This document shows, piece after piece, positions 25,241 to 34,244 of a DNA stretch of 42,653 bases (positions within the stretch are counted from its first letter, which is position 1; each line of letters opens with the position of its first letter). Under the pieces are notes generated by a model, which saw only the letters and a program-made list of their open reading frames with translations, was not told the DNA's origin and did no database searches. The stretch is taken from positions 1 through 42,653 of the forward strand of contig WYBW01000061.1 in NCBI GenBank assembly GCA_011525685.1, written 5' to 3'. The DNA comes from Verrucomicrobiia bacterium. GTDB lineage: Bacteria > Verrucomicrobiota > Verrucomicrobiia > Limisphaerales > JADLHS01. A program made the position numbers and the translations under genes.

Positions 25241-28200
25241 TCAGCGGAGCGTCTGCAAATAAGCGAACAAATCCGCCACGTCTGCCGGTTGCATGGCTTC
25301 CAACAAACCTTCCGGCATCACACTCATTTTGGTGAACCCCGCACGGCGGACCTCCGCCCGCGGCACGCGGAGGTCATCGGCGTTCTGGCGCCGGAGCACG
25401 AATGCCTCATGGTCCTGGGAGACGAGCAAGCCGTCCACCAGGTCGCCATCGCGCAACTCGACGCGGAAATTGCGATAGCCGGCTTCCATCGCCGCGTTCG
25501 GTGTCAGCGTGGCGCGCAACAAGGCTTCCGCGCCCATGGCGCCCGCTCCGTCCAAGACAGGGCCGATTTGCCCGCCCTGGCCGCCGACGCTGTGGCAATT
25601 CAGGCAAGTGGTGATGAACAGAGCGCGCCCGCGACTCACATCGCCGGGTTGCGCCATGAGCGAACGGAACCGGGCGAACTTCTCCGCCTGCGCCCTGGCC
25701 TCGGTGGCGGTCAGCAACGGAGGATGATCCTCCGTCCGCTCGATGATGGCGCCGCCTTGAAGCGACGGCCAGTGCCGGCCGCCGAACCAACGCACCAGTC
25801 CGGCGGGCCTCGGTTCGTCCGCGAAGCTTTGATCGAACCCGGCGCGAATTTCGTCGGCGCGGCGGGCGCGATTCCAGACGCGGTATTCTCCGAACTCGCC
25901 GGCCGTGCCTCCGCCGGAGGGAGTTGTGCGTCCGACATCAAGTTGGGCGAACGTGCTCGAATTGGTTTGGATGCTCGTGGCGTCGAGTTCGCCGTTGATG
26001 AAGATTCGGAAAATCCCCGCCTCGTCCCGCGTCACCGTGTAGTGCGTCCAGACGCCGGCAACCGTTTTGCGTTTGGCTATGACGATGTCGTTCTGAGCCG
26101 GGCCAACCCAGGCGCGAAATTGTGCGCCGGCAAAATTCAAATCAAAGGCACCCGGCGCGGCCAGGATGCCATCGTGATTGCTGATGCCGTCGTCCAGCTT
26201 CACCCACGCCTCGACGGTGAAGGGGCCGGCCAAAGTCAATTTGGTTTCGAGGTAACTTTCATTCCTGCCGTCGAGCCGCAACACGGGCCGCAGCAGCGAA
26301 TCCATTTCCGCGAGCAGCGCGTTCACTTCCGGTGTGGGTCCGAGCACGATTCGCAATTTGTCCAGCGTGCTGCCGCTGAGGTCCGTCCGGGCGATGTCCC
26401 CGTTTTGAACCGCGGCAAGCACGGCCTGTGCGCCGGCCTTGCTGCCGGCCAGGTTGTCCAGGGTGCTGCGACGTTGCGATGGCGCAAGGTCGGGCCAGAG
26501 CTTTAGCAGCCGCGCGTTCGCATCGGCGGCCTTGGACGCGGTGAGCGCGGCAATGGCCTCGTTGCGCTGGGCGGCCTCGGGGAGCGTCCGCGCCAGTTGC
26601 TCGAACAGCTCGGATTGCGTCGAACCGATTTCCCGCAGCGCGCGCAATGCGGCCAGCGATTCCGCTGGCAGGTTCCTCTGGGTGGAACTCTCTTTGGGAA
26701 CGCTGCGCCACAGCAACGCCACCAGCGCGGGTTCGACACCTTCGAGCCTGAACGCGGCGGCCACTCGGGCGCCGAGATCGAGCGAAGCTCGATCCGGGGC
26801 ACTGAGCAAATCGCGTGCGGCTTCGGTGAGCGCGGTGGTGAGCCTGGCCGCGTCGAGCCGGGTGCGGAACTTGAGCAGCGCCGAAAGCGTGATGGACTTT
26901 GTCGCCGACTTCCGCAACAGGGTTTGCAACGCCTCGCTGACGCCCGGCTCATCCGGAAACTGCGCGAGCCGCAATACTTCATCGTCACTCGGCGGGCGGT
27001 TGAGTTGCGGAAGCAGTTGCGCGACGCGCGGCGCGCTGGCTTTCGGTTCGAGAGCCAGCGTGGCGACGAGGCGGTTTTCGAGCGGGAACGTGCCTGACGC
27101 GGTTGAATCCAGGAAGGCGGCGACGGCTTGCGGTTGCGGTTCGAGGAACAGCCTCACCAGGTAACGCTCGAACTCGCGTTCGTAGGCCACCCCGGTCTTG
27201 ATGGTCCGGCCGCTGTGCGTGCTGCGCGTCGTCGGTTCGGCCAAAGGCTCGCGGGCGAATCTCAGGCAGAGCGCGATGGCTCGCGGGTCCCGGGCGATCA
27301 GCCTGCCGGCCGCGCGGATGACTTCGGCGCGTACTTCCGGGTCAGGGTCATCGGCCAGCGGTTCAAGCGCGGCGACGACTCCCGCGGGTGAGCTGTCGAG
27401 GCTCGACAAGGCCCGCACCGCCTCGCGACGAACGTTACGGTTCGGGTCTGCCAGCAACGGTTTCAGAAGGGCCAGGTCCGGTTTGCCGATGCCCTCGAGC
27501 GCCCATAGCGCTCCAATCCGGCGCGCGGCGGACAACGATGGGTCGGCAACAATTGCCTTCAGTCTCGGCTCGAGTTCGGTGAGTTGGCGGTCGGCCACGG
27601 CCTGCCACGCCAGATGACTTTGCGCCAACGATTCGCCGCCGAGCCGGGCCAGCAGTTCATCGCCGGAAAGTTTGTTGAAGTCCGGCACCGGGAAAAGCCT
27701 CTGGTCTTTGTGTTTCACGCGCCAGATGCGGCCCCGCTTTTTGTCGCGCTCCGGGTGGTTCCGCGGGACTTCATTGTGGGAGATGATTTTATTGTACCAG
27801 TCCACGAAGTAGAGGCAGCCGTCCGGTCCCAGGCGCAGTGCGACCGGACGAAACCATTCGTCGCTCGACTGGACAAAGTCGCCGAGCAGTTGCAGGTGGT
27901 AACGCGGGCCGGCGCGGTGGATTTTGATGGCCTGGATTTTTCGCGTGATGGGATTGGCCACGTACATCACGTCGGCATAAGGTTCGGGCCAGGTGCTCTT
28001 GTCCGAAAGCGCCAGGCCGCTCAGGCCGGTGCCGCCCATGCGGAAGTCCGGCGCGGTGCCGGGAAACTCCGGCGCGTAACTCTTGAACTGCGCATCCGAG
28101 CAGCCGGGATAATTGGCGTAAAGATGGAACGGCATCGCCGGGTAGCCGTAGTCGTTGGCTTCCTGAATCCAGGCCTCGCCCTCGCCGTTGAGCACGAGTC

Positions 28201-29551
28201 CCCAGATGTTGCACGGCCCCTGGCTGGTGATTTCAAACTCCGTGCCGTCGTGGCGGAAACGCGCCATGCGGGTTTGATCAAACTGTTGCTCCTTGCCATC
28301 GCGCGAACGGACCTTGCCGTAGTTGAACGCGCCTTGCGCCATCCAGATCCAGTTGCCCGGCGCGCGGGTGAACTGGTGCGGGAACAGGTGTGAATCCTGA
28401 ATGCCAAATCCGCTGAGAATCACCTCGCGCTGGTCAGCCCTGCCATCGCCGTCGGTGTCACTGAGAAAAACGATCTCCGTGCCGTGCTGGACATACACAC
28501 CGTTCCGGTAGGGAACAATGCCCAGCGGAATGGCCAGGCCGTCGGCAAACACGCGCGGCTGGCGGGCGTGGCCCGTGGGCGAACGCTCGTCGCGGTCGAA
28601 GACCAGCACCTTGTCCTTTGCCTTGCTGGCGTAAAGTTCGCGGGCAACCTCGGGACTTTCATTCGCGTCCACGGGATACTCGAGCGCGGTCATGGTCCAC
28701 AGCCGGCCTGCCCGGTCCCAGTCAATCGCCACGAACTTGCCGAGGCCGTCGGATTCCTCGGCGACGAGTTCGATCTCAAACCCCGGCGACAGCGTGAACG
28801 TGGCCAGTTCCTGTTGCGGCGTGAGCGGGGAAGCGAGCCGGTTCGTTCCCGGCGTTGGCGCGGGCACGAACTTCTTCTCAGGTGGTGTTAAAGGAAGCTC
28901 CTCGACGGAAATGTTGCGGACCTGCACCAGCGCCTTGCCGCCGCCATGGACCTGGATTCCAAACTTGCCCCAGTCCGGAATCGCCGGGTCCGGCTCGATG
29001 AAATCCACGCCTTGCACGCCGTTGATCCAGGTGGTGATGCGCGGGCCGTCGGCGCGGATGACGTAATCGTTCCAGTCGTTGCGTTTGATGACCGGCCTGA
29101 GTGCCTCCATGTCCGAGGCGGCCATGAGTTTGTTGCGGCGCGACTCGTCGTAAATGGCGCCGTACCAGCCCGGCTCGCCGAAATCGCATTGATGGCCGGA
29201 CATCTCGCTGGAGTTGGGCACGCGCTGCGACCGGATTTGAAAGCCGGAATTGATGAAGCCTTCGTTGCCGGTGAGTTTGATCTGGAAGCGAACGATGAAA
29301 TTGGTGAAGTCACGCGTGGTGGCCAGAAACTCATTCTGCTTCACGGTTTCAATCAGCGAGCCGCCGCTGATCCAGCCATCCTCCACGCGCCACGTCCGCA
29401 AGTCACCCTCCCAGCCCTCGAGGGTCTTTCCGTCAAAGAGCGAAACGGTTCGGCCCGGTGGCGGTGGGGCGGGCGCGCTGAAAACCGGCGGCGGCAAACT
29501 GAAAACGAGCCAGCCCAGGAGGACACAGGTCGGTGGCGGCGCAGATTTCAT
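25241..29551 (-). CDS. Giant secreted fusion: DUF1080, dehydrogenase-like propeller, HEAT, LamG, cytochrome c
   Basis: A 1436-residue protein from the ATG at 29551, where a hydrophobic signal peptide begins (residues 8-26). Domains in order: DUF1080/3-keto-disaccharide hydrolase type (about 34-221, VSLFDGKTLEGWEGD to ISVEELPL); PVC-type membrane-bound dehydrogenase propeller (about 250-640, starting FTLSPGFEIELVAEESDG, AGRLWTMTALEYPVD); HEAT-like helical repeats (about 650-1000); a LamG/concanavalin-like domain (about 1080-1230, FTVEAWVKLDDGISNHDG); and a C-terminal heme-binding domain with CLNCH at 1316-1320 and the usual GPVLDGAG, TPNAAMEAGY, FVLRRQNADDLRVPRAEV. It is predicted to be periplasmic, coupling carbohydrate binding or cleavage to redox chemistry. 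The substrate is unknown. Confidence 0.88.
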   Translation of the reverse strand: MKSAPPPTCVLLGWLVFSLPPPVFSAPAPPPPGRTVSLFDGKTLEGWEGDLRTWRVEDGWISGGSLIETVKQNEFLATTRDFTNFIVRFQIKLTGNEGFINSGFQIRSQRVPNSSEMSGHQCDFGEPGWYGAIYDESRRNKLMAASDMEALRPVIKRNDWNDYVIRADGPRITTWINGVQGVDFIEPDPAIPDWGKFGIQVHGGGKALVQVRNISVEELPLTPPEKKFVPAPTPGTNRLASPLTPQQELATFTLSPGFEIELVAEESDGLGKFVAIDWDRAGRLWTMTALEYPVDANESPEVARELYASKAKDKVLVFDRDERSPTGHARQPRVFADGLAIPLGIVPYRNGVYVQHGTEIVFLSDTDGDGRADQREVILSGFGIQDSHLFPHQFTRAPGNWIWMAQGAFNYGKVRSRDGKEQQFDQTRMARFRHDGTEFEITSQGPCNIWGLVLNGEGEAWIQEANDYGYPAMPFHLYANYPGCSDAQFKSYAPEFPGTAPDFRMGGTGLSGLALSDKSTWPEPYADVMYVANPITRKIQAIKIHRAGPRYHLQLLGDFVQSSDEWFRPVALRLGPDGCLYFVDWYNKIISHNEVPRNHPERDKKRGRIWRVKHKDQRLFPVPDFNKLSGDELLARLGGESLAQSHLAWQAVADRQLTELEPRLKAIVADPSLSAARRIGALWALEGIGKPDLALLKPLLADPNRNVRREAVRALSSLDSSPAGVVAALEPLADDPDPEVRAEVIRAAGRLIARDPRAIALCLRFAREPLAEPTTRSTHSGRTIKTGVAYEREFERYLVRLFLEPQPQAVAAFLDSTASGTFPLENRLVATLALEPKASAPRVAQLLPQLNRPPSDDEVLRLAQFPDEPGVSEALQTLLRKSATKSITLSALLKFRTRLDAARLTTALTEAARDLLSAPDRASLDLGARVAAAFRLEGVEPALVALLWRSVPKESSTQRNLPAESLAALRALREIGSTQSELFEQLARTLPEAAQRNEAIAALTASKAADANARLLKLWPDLAPSQRRSTLDNLAGSKAGAQAVLAAVQNGDIARTDLSGSTLDKLRIVLGPTPEVNALLAEMDSLLRPVLRLDGRNESYLETKLTLAGPFTVEAWVKLDDGISNHDGILAAPGAFDLNFAGAQFRAWVGPAQNDIVIAKRKTVAGVWTHYTVTRDEAGIFRIFINGELDATSIQTNSSTFAQLDVGRTTPSGGGTAGEFGEYRVWNRARRADEIRAGFDQSFADEPRPAGLVRWFGGRHWPSLQGGAIIERTEDHPPLLTATEARAQAEKFARFRSLMAQPGDVSRGRALFITTCLNCHSVGGQGGQIGPVLDGAGAMGAEALLRATLTPNAAMEAGYRNFRVELRDGDLVDGLLVSQDHEAFVLRRQNADDLRVPRAEVRRAGFTKMSVMPEGLLEAMQPADVADLFAYLQTLR

Positions 29552-29641
29552 TTTGTCGCAGGAGGTGCGGCACAGATTGGTCGGCGGGAGCGCTGCGCGC
29601 AAGCCTGGCTTGATCGAATCCGCCGAAACCTCGCACCGTCG

Positions 29642-30079
29642 CTACGATCCGTGGCCTTCCTGCTCGGAAGCCTGCCGGCCGCGGGGACGGTGCAATTGAC
29701 GCAACGCCCGGCGCAGTTCTTCGATCTCCTGTTCGTCGGCCAGCTTCTGCCGCTCGGCCAATTCGACCAGTTCCAGCACCTCTTCCATCTGGTCCACCGC
29801 GCGTTTGAGTGCCTCCACGATCTGCATCACTTCGTCGAGCGCCTGACTGATGGCGGAACCTTGCGGAGCGGGCCGGGCCGCCACCTTGTCTTTGAGCGCG
29901 GTGACGCGCTCGACCAAGGCTGCGGGTTCGGACGCGGGCGGGGCTTCCGTCGCGGCCGCGGGTCCGGCGGGAGCGCGCGAACGCCCCCGCCCGCCGCGCC
30001 GGCCGCGCCGCCGCCGGCTGCCGCCGCTGGCTTTGGTTTCGGTCGAGGGGGACGGACCCGTCTCCTGCGTTTCGCTCAT
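29642..30079 (-). CDS. Basic RGG-rich plus coiled-coil small protein, unknown function
   Basis: A 145-residue product from the ATG at 30079. The first part is low-complexity and strongly basic (SRRRRGRRGGRGRSRAPAG, residues about 20-40), resembling RGG-type nucleic-acid-binding tails. After a Pro/Ala linker there is a helical, heptad-like segment (about 75-135: ISQALDEVMQIVEALKRAVD, then VLELVELAERQKLADEQEIE), likely a coiled coil that oligomerises. It lies 90 bp upstream of the giant fusion gene on the same strand. No family is recognised. A role in nucleic acid binding is only an inference from composition. Confidence 0.65.
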   Translation of the reverse strand: MSETQETGPSPSTETKASGGSRRRRGRRGGRGRSRAPAGPAAATEAPPASEPAALVERVTALKDKVAARPAPQGSAISQALDEVMQIVEALKRAVDQMEEVLELVELAERQKLADEQEIEELRRALRQLHRPRGRQASEQEGHGS

Positions 30080-30186
30080 CGTCATCCGGGCGTAGCTTGT
30101 GGCGGGCGTGGCGCAATGAAAAGGCAATTCGCGGGGAGGATTTCGTTGGACGCGCCGGCGGGCGTCTCACAGAATGCAAGCTCGCT

Positions 30187-31719
30187 ATGGGTGTCATGCA
30201 GCGCTTTGGAATACTCCGGAACTTGAGCCGATTCGCCGCCTGGGCCGTGCTGCTCGCGGCGGTTTGCCCCGCGCCGGCGCAACCCGCGCCCGCTGGCATC
30301 GCGCCCGAGGCCCGCCCTCCCGCGCCACGCCGGCCCAGCATCATTCTCATCATGGCGGATGATCTCGGCTACGGTGACCTCGGTTGTTACGGGCAGACGC
30401 GCATCCGGACACCGAACATTGACCAGTTGGCCGCCGAGGGCATCCGCTTCACCGACTTCTACGCGGGCAGCACCGTTTGCACGCCGTCGCGGGCGGCGTT
30501 GATGCTCGGCCGGCACACCGGCCACCTGAATCTCCGGGGCAATTTCCGCGGCTCGACGCTGCTGGATGAGGAAATCACCGTGGCGCAAGTGCTGAAACAG
30601 TCGGGTTACCGCACCGGCTTGATTGGCAAGTGGGGGCTGGCGCACGAAGGCGCGCCCGGAGTTCCACAAAAGAAGGGTTTCGATGAGTTCCTCGGATACC
30701 TGGACAATACACACGCTCACGATTATTACGCCGATTACCTGTGGCGTTACGACCCGCCGCGAGCCGGCCACAGCGGCTACGACGCCGGCATGCCGTTTCC
30801 CGCCAATCGCGGCGGGCGCAGGGGCGAATATATTCCCGACCTCTGCACGTTCGCCGCGCTGAACTTCATCAAGAACAACAAACCGGACCAGTTCAACAAA
30901 TACCGCCCGTTCTTCCTGTTCCTTTCCTACACCATCCCGCACGCCAACAACGAGGAAGGCCGCCGCACCGGCAACGGCATGCAGGTGCCCGAGGACGCGC
31001 CGTACTCGAATGAATCGTGGCCGCAGCCGGAAAAGAACAAGGCTGCGATGATCACCCGCATGGACGCCGACATCGGCCGGCTGCTGAATCAACTCAAGGA
31101 ATTGAGACTGGAGGAAAACACGGTCGTGTTCTTCACGAGCGACAACGGCCCGCACAAGGAGGGCGGCGTGGACCCGAAGTTCTTCAACAGCGCCGGGCGG
31201 CTGCGCGGCATGAAGCGGGACCTCTACGAAGGCGGGATCCGCGTGCCCATGATCGTGCGCTGGCCCGCTCGCATCAAACCCGGCCAGGTCAGCGACTTCG
31301 TCTGGGCCAACTGGGATTTCCTGCCCACCGCCGCCGACATCGCGATGATCGAACCGCCGAATGACCTCGATGGCTTCTCGGTCCTGCCGCTGCTGGCCGG
31401 CCGGGAACAGACCAACCGGCATGACTTTCTCTACTGGGAGTTCCATGAACGCGGTTTCCAGCAGGCCGCGCGCATGGGCGAGTGGAAGGCCGTGCGCCCC
31501 CAAGCCGGGGAGGACCTCGAACTTTACCACCTGGCGCGCGACCTTGCGGAAAAGGAGAATGTGGCGCAGAAGCATCCGGAGGTGGTGGAGAAGCTTGAGG
31601 AGTATTTCAAAACCGCGCGGAGCGAATCGCCGCGCTGGCCGGTGCGGCGCCCGGAGGGCTTGGAGGAAAAGGGAAAGCCGGAATCACCCGGCCCGCGGAC
31701 TACGCCTCCCGGTAAGTGA
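30187..31719 (+). CDS. Secreted arylsulfatase-type sulfatase
   Basis: A 510-residue protein from the ATG at 30187 (ATG at 30196 is also possible), with a signal peptide [17 protein letters not shown]. The formylglycine sulfatase signature is C98-T-P-S-R ([17 protein letters not shown]), and D58/D59 in [14 protein letters not shown] are calcium ligands. Further motifs are [12 protein letters not shown] and [13 protein letters not shown]. The C98 must be oxidised by a formylglycine-generating enzyme, not in this window. It removes sulfate from sugars of sulfated polysaccharides or other esters. Its last 20 bp overlap the end of infA on the other strand. The upstream frame to 30097 lacks coding character. 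Confidence 0.9.
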   Translation: MGVMQRFGILRNLSRFAAWAVLLAAVCPAPAQPAPAGIAPEARPPAPRRPSIILIMADDLGYGDLGCYGQTRIRTPNIDQLAAEGIRFTDFYAGSTVCTPSRAALMLGRHTGHLNLRGNFRGSTLLDEEITVAQVLKQSGYRTGLIGKWGLAHEGAPGVPQKKGFDEFLGYLDNTHAHDYYADYLWRYDPPRAGHSGYDAGMPFPANRGGRRGEYIPDLCTFAALNFIKNNKPDQFNKYRPFFLFLSYTIPHANNEEGRRTGNGMQVPEDAPYSNESWPQPEKNKAAMITRMDADIGRLLNQLKELRLEENTVVFFTSDNGPHKEGGVDPKFFNSAGRLRGMKRDLYEGGIRVPMIVRWPARIKPGQVSDFVWANWDFLPTAADIAMIEPPNDLDGFSVLPLLAGREQTNRHDFLYWEFHERGFQQAARMGEWKAVRPQAGEDLELYHLARDLAEKENVAQKHPEVVEKLEEYFKTARSESPRWPVRRPEGLEEKGKPESPGPRTTPPGK

Positions 31720-31918
31720 TCCGCGCCTTGCCCAGATCGTAGGGGGACATCTCCACTCTGACCTTGTCCCCGACGCTGATACGGATGAAGTTCTTGCGCA
31801 TCTTGCCGGAGATGTGCGCCAGCACTTCATGCCCGTTGGGCAAGGCCACGCGAAACATGGTGCCGGGCAAGACCTGGGTCACCGAGCCGGTCAGTTCGAT
31901 TGGTTCTTCTTTGGGCAC
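31700..31918 (-). CDS. infA: Translation initiation factor IF-1
   Basis: A 72-residue protein from GTG at 31918, exactly the usual IF-1 length. The sequence [40 protein letters not shown] and [19 protein letters not shown] is a classic S1/OB-fold IF-1. It binds the A site of the 30S subunit with IF-2 and IF-3. The in-frame ATG at 31984 would add 22 residues with no IF-1 homology; the GTG with GAGG about 7 nt upstream is preferred. The stop is at 31700, so the gene overlaps the sulfatase gene by 20 bp tail to tail. Confidence 0.96.
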   Translation of the reverse strand: MPKEEPIELTGSVTQVLPGTMFRVALPNGHEVLAHISGKMRKNFIRISVGDKVRVEMSPYDLGKARITYREA

Positions 31919-32056
31919 GCGAGCCTCAACTGAATGGCGTTGTATGTAAAAGGGCGGCGGCAAAAAATCAATTCCTTTCGGCATACCCTGCCGACACCTG
32001 AATCCTCACCGACCTGATCAAAGCGTTCACCGGTTGGGTGAGATGCGGAACTCATG

Positions 32057-32129
32057 GGCGCGCGGCCTTCAGGCCGCTTCAACGCGGATTTTCCAAGCCG
32101 ACGCGGAAGCGGCGTGAACGCCGCGCGCC
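32057..32129. repeat. REP/BIME-like palindromic element with two hairpins
   Basis: Outer arms GGCGCGCGGC (32057-32066) and GCCGCGCGCC (32120-32129) are perfect inverted copies. Inside are two hairpins: GCGGCCT-TC-AGGCCGC (32062-32077) and GCGGCGT-GA-ACGCCGC (32109-32124). The layout resembles BIME-type extragenic elements with paired REP units. The rest of 31985-32211 holds only the candidate promoter of the next gene. Confidence 0.6.
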
Positions 32130-32176
32130 AAAGTCGCCAAGGATTCAGGCACCGACAAACGACACCGACAAACGAT

Positions 32177-32205
32177 TTGCCGCAGCATGGCAGGCTGGCT
32201 AGATT
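32177..32205 (+). promoter_or_regulatory. Candidate leaderless promoter of the membrane protein gene
   Basis: TTGCCG (32177-32182) and TAGATT (32200-32205) are 17 bp apart. The -10 box ends 6 nt before the ATG at 32212, so a start of transcription at the usual distance would fall on the ATG itself. Confidence 0.4.
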
Positions 32206-32211
32206 CCGCCG

Positions 32212-32754
32212 ATGAACTGGCTTCTCTATGCGTTGCTGACGGTCGCGTGCTGGGGCGTGTATGGAATCTTTCTCCACACCGGCACGCTGGGAATGGGCGA
32301 TCCCGCGAACGGCCGCCTCAAGGCCTTCCTGCTGGTTGGACTGGCTTATTTTCTCACGGCGGTATTGGCGCCCATGGCGATACTGGTGGCCAAGGGGGCT
32401 GAGGTCTCCTTCTGGCAGTACCCGTCCAAGGGCCTTTGGTGGTCACTGGTGGCCGGCATCGTCGGAGCCATCGGCGCCCTGGGCGTATTGCTCGCGTTCG
32501 GTGTGGGCGGTAAACCCGCCGTGGTGATGTCCATCATCTTCGCCGGCGCGCCCATCGTAAACGCGGTGGTCGCCATCCTGCAGCATCCGCCCGCCGGGGG
32601 TTGGAGTGCGATCAAACCCCAGTTCTTTCTGGGGATCGTGCTGGCGGCAGTGGGCGCCGGGATGGTGATGTATTTCAAACCCAACCCCGCTCCCGCAAAA
32701 CCCGCCACCGCCTCCGCGCACGCCGCAAAGCTGCCGCCCGTCAAGTCGCACTAA
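32212..32754 (+). CDS. Small multispanning membrane protein, EamA/DMT-like
   Basis: A 180-residue protein with five hydrophobic helices: NWLLYALLTVACWGVYGIFL, LVGLAYFLTAVLAPMAILVA, LVAGIVGAIGALGVLLAFGV, VVMSIIFAGAPIVNAVVAIL, and FLGIVLAAVGAGMVMYF. The W-G-x-Y-G in helix one and the APIVNAVVA region resemble half-size members of the drug/metabolite transporter (EamA) superfamily, but the family is not certain and function is unknown. The C-terminus is a Pro/Ala-rich tail with two lysine-histidine ends. It begins right behind a candidate promoter. Confidence 0.65.
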   Translation: MNWLLYALLTVACWGVYGIFLHTGTLGMGDPANGRLKAFLLVGLAYFLTAVLAPMAILVAKGAEVSFWQYPSKGLWWSLVAGIVGAIGALGVLLAFGVGGKPAVVMSIIFAGAPIVNAVVAILQHPPAGGWSAIKPQFFLGIVLAAVGAGMVMYFKPNPAPAKPATASAHAAKLPPVKSH

Positions 32755-32771
32755 CCCGTCACCCGATCGAA

Positions 32772-32891
32772 ATGTCGAAAGCCAAACGAACTCCGAAGAC
32801 CGAGCTTCGCCACCGCCTCCGCTCCCGGATGGACTTCAGGATTGCGGGCTGGCGATACGGCGTAATTCGGATCATGCCCGCCGAACTTTGA
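32772..32891 (+). CDS. Possible 39-residue basic leader-like peptide
   Basis: ATG at 32772 opens a 39-codon frame (MSKAKRTPKTELRHRLRSRM, then FRIAGWRYGVIRIMPAEL) ending TGA at 32889-32891. Its stop overlaps the ATG of the following PaaK-like gene as TGATG, the arrangement of coupled genes. It is very basic and too short for family recognition, so chance is possible. Confidence 0.3.
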   Translation: MSKAKRTPKTELRHRLRSRMDFRIAGWRYGVIRIMPAEL

Positions 32892-34195
32892 TGATCTCCC
32901 CAGTTCCAAGCCGACGGGAGATCGAGTCCGGGCAATTGGAGCAACTGCGCTCGCTGATGGCCGAGTTGATTCCGGCGAATCCGTTTTACACGCGCAAATT
33001 ACAGGCCGTGGGCGTCACCTTTGACGTCGCTTCGCTTCAGGATTTTTCCGCGCGCTTCCCGTTGACCACCAAGCCCGAGATCGCCGCCGACCAGCGGCAG
33101 CATCCGCCTTTCGGGACAAACCTGACCTATCCGCTCGACCGCTATACGCGTTTCCATCAGACCAGCGGCACCAGCGGCGCGCCGTTGCGCTGGCTCGACA
33201 CGCCGGAGAGTTGGGAAGGCATGGTGGAGTCCTGGATGGACGTGTTTCGGGCGGCGGGCGTGAAGGCGGGCGACCGGGTTTTCTTTGCCTTCTCGTTCGG
33301 GCCGTTCATCGGCTTCTGGCTGGCATTCGAGTCGGCGGCTCGCATCGGCTGCCTCTGCATCCCCGGCGGGGGTTTGAGCAGCGCCGCGCGGCTGCGCGCC
33401 ATCATGGCCAACGGGGCAACCGTGGTTTGTTGCACGCCCACTTACGCCATCCGGCTTGGGGAAGTCGCCCAGGAGGAAAAGATTGATGTCAGTGCTTCGC
33501 GCGTCCGGAAGATCATCGTCGCGGGCGAACCAGGCGGCAGCATTTTCTCCACGCGGGCGAGGATAGAATCGCTCTGGGCCGGAGCGCGGGTTTTTGACCA
33601 CCACGGCATGACGGAAGTGGGGCCGGTCACCTACGAGTGTCCAGCCCAGGCGGGGGTATTGCACGTGATCGAGTCCGCTTACTTGGCCGAGGTCATTGAC
33701 CCCGCCAGCGGCAAACCGGCGTCCGCTGGCCAGGCCGGCGAGTTGATATTGACGACGCTGAACCGCACAGGTTCGCCGTTATTACGCTACCGCACGGGTG
33801 ACCTGGTCAAACCCGTCGTCCTGAATCCAGAGCGCGGAAACTCATGCCGGTGCGGTCGGCACGAACTGGCGCTGGCCGGCGGCATCCTGGGCCGCACGGA
33901 TGACATGGTCATTGTGCGCGGCGTGAATGTCTATCCCTCGGCGGTCGAGGAAATCCTGCGACCCTTTGTGGAGATTGCTGAATATCGCGTGCAGATTTCG
34001 GAGACGTCGGCGCTCACCGAGATGCGCGTGGAAGTCGAACCTGCGCGACACTGTGCCGATCCCGCGGCGCTCGCGGCGCGCCTGGAAAAGGCCTTGGAAA
34101 CCTCCCTGCTGTTGCGCATTCCGGTGAGCACGGTTGCCCCGGGCGCCCTGCCACGGTTCGAAATGAAGGCGCGGCGCTGGATTCGGGGAAACTGA
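32891..34195 (+). CDS. Phenylacetate-CoA ligase-like adenylate-forming enzyme (PaaK type)
   Basis: A 434-residue protein. The AMP-binding loop TSGTSGAPLRW at residues 91-101 matches the phenylacetate-CoA ligase pattern, with RFHQ just ahead. Further matches are EPGGSIFSTRARIESLWAGA, HHGMTEVGPVTYECP, LLRYRTGDLVKPVV with a zinc-like CRCGRH cluster (residues about 319), and LGRTDDMVIVRGVNVYPSAV, all as in PaaK. Such enzymes activate an aromatic or other carboxylic acid with ATP and usually pass it to CoA. No phenylacetate catabolic genes are nearby, so the real acid is unknown; a role in a specialised pathway is possible. Confidence 0.85.
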   Translation: MISPVPSRREIESGQLEQLRSLMAELIPANPFYTRKLQAVGVTFDVASLQDFSARFPLTTKPEIAADQRQHPPFGTNLTYPLDRYTRFHQTSGTSGAPLRWLDTPESWEGMVESWMDVFRAAGVKAGDRVFFAFSFGPFIGFWLAFESAARIGCLCIPGGGLSSAARLRAIMANGATVVCCTPTYAIRLGEVAQEEKIDVSASRVRKIIVAGEPGGSIFSTRARIESLWAGARVFDHHGMTEVGPVTYECPAQAGVLHVIESAYLAEVIDPASGKPASAGQAGELILTTLNRTGSPLLRYRTGDLVKPVVLNPERGNSCRCGRHELALAGGILGRTDDMVIVRGVNVYPSAVEEILRPFVEIAEYRVQISETSALTEMRVEVEPARHCADPAALAARLEKALETSLLLRIPVSTVAPGALPRFEMKARRWIRGN

Positions 34196-34244
34196 CTCCA
34201 ATTCACCTTGCCGCGGTGCGATTGGCCCGCCTAACCTGCGTCCG

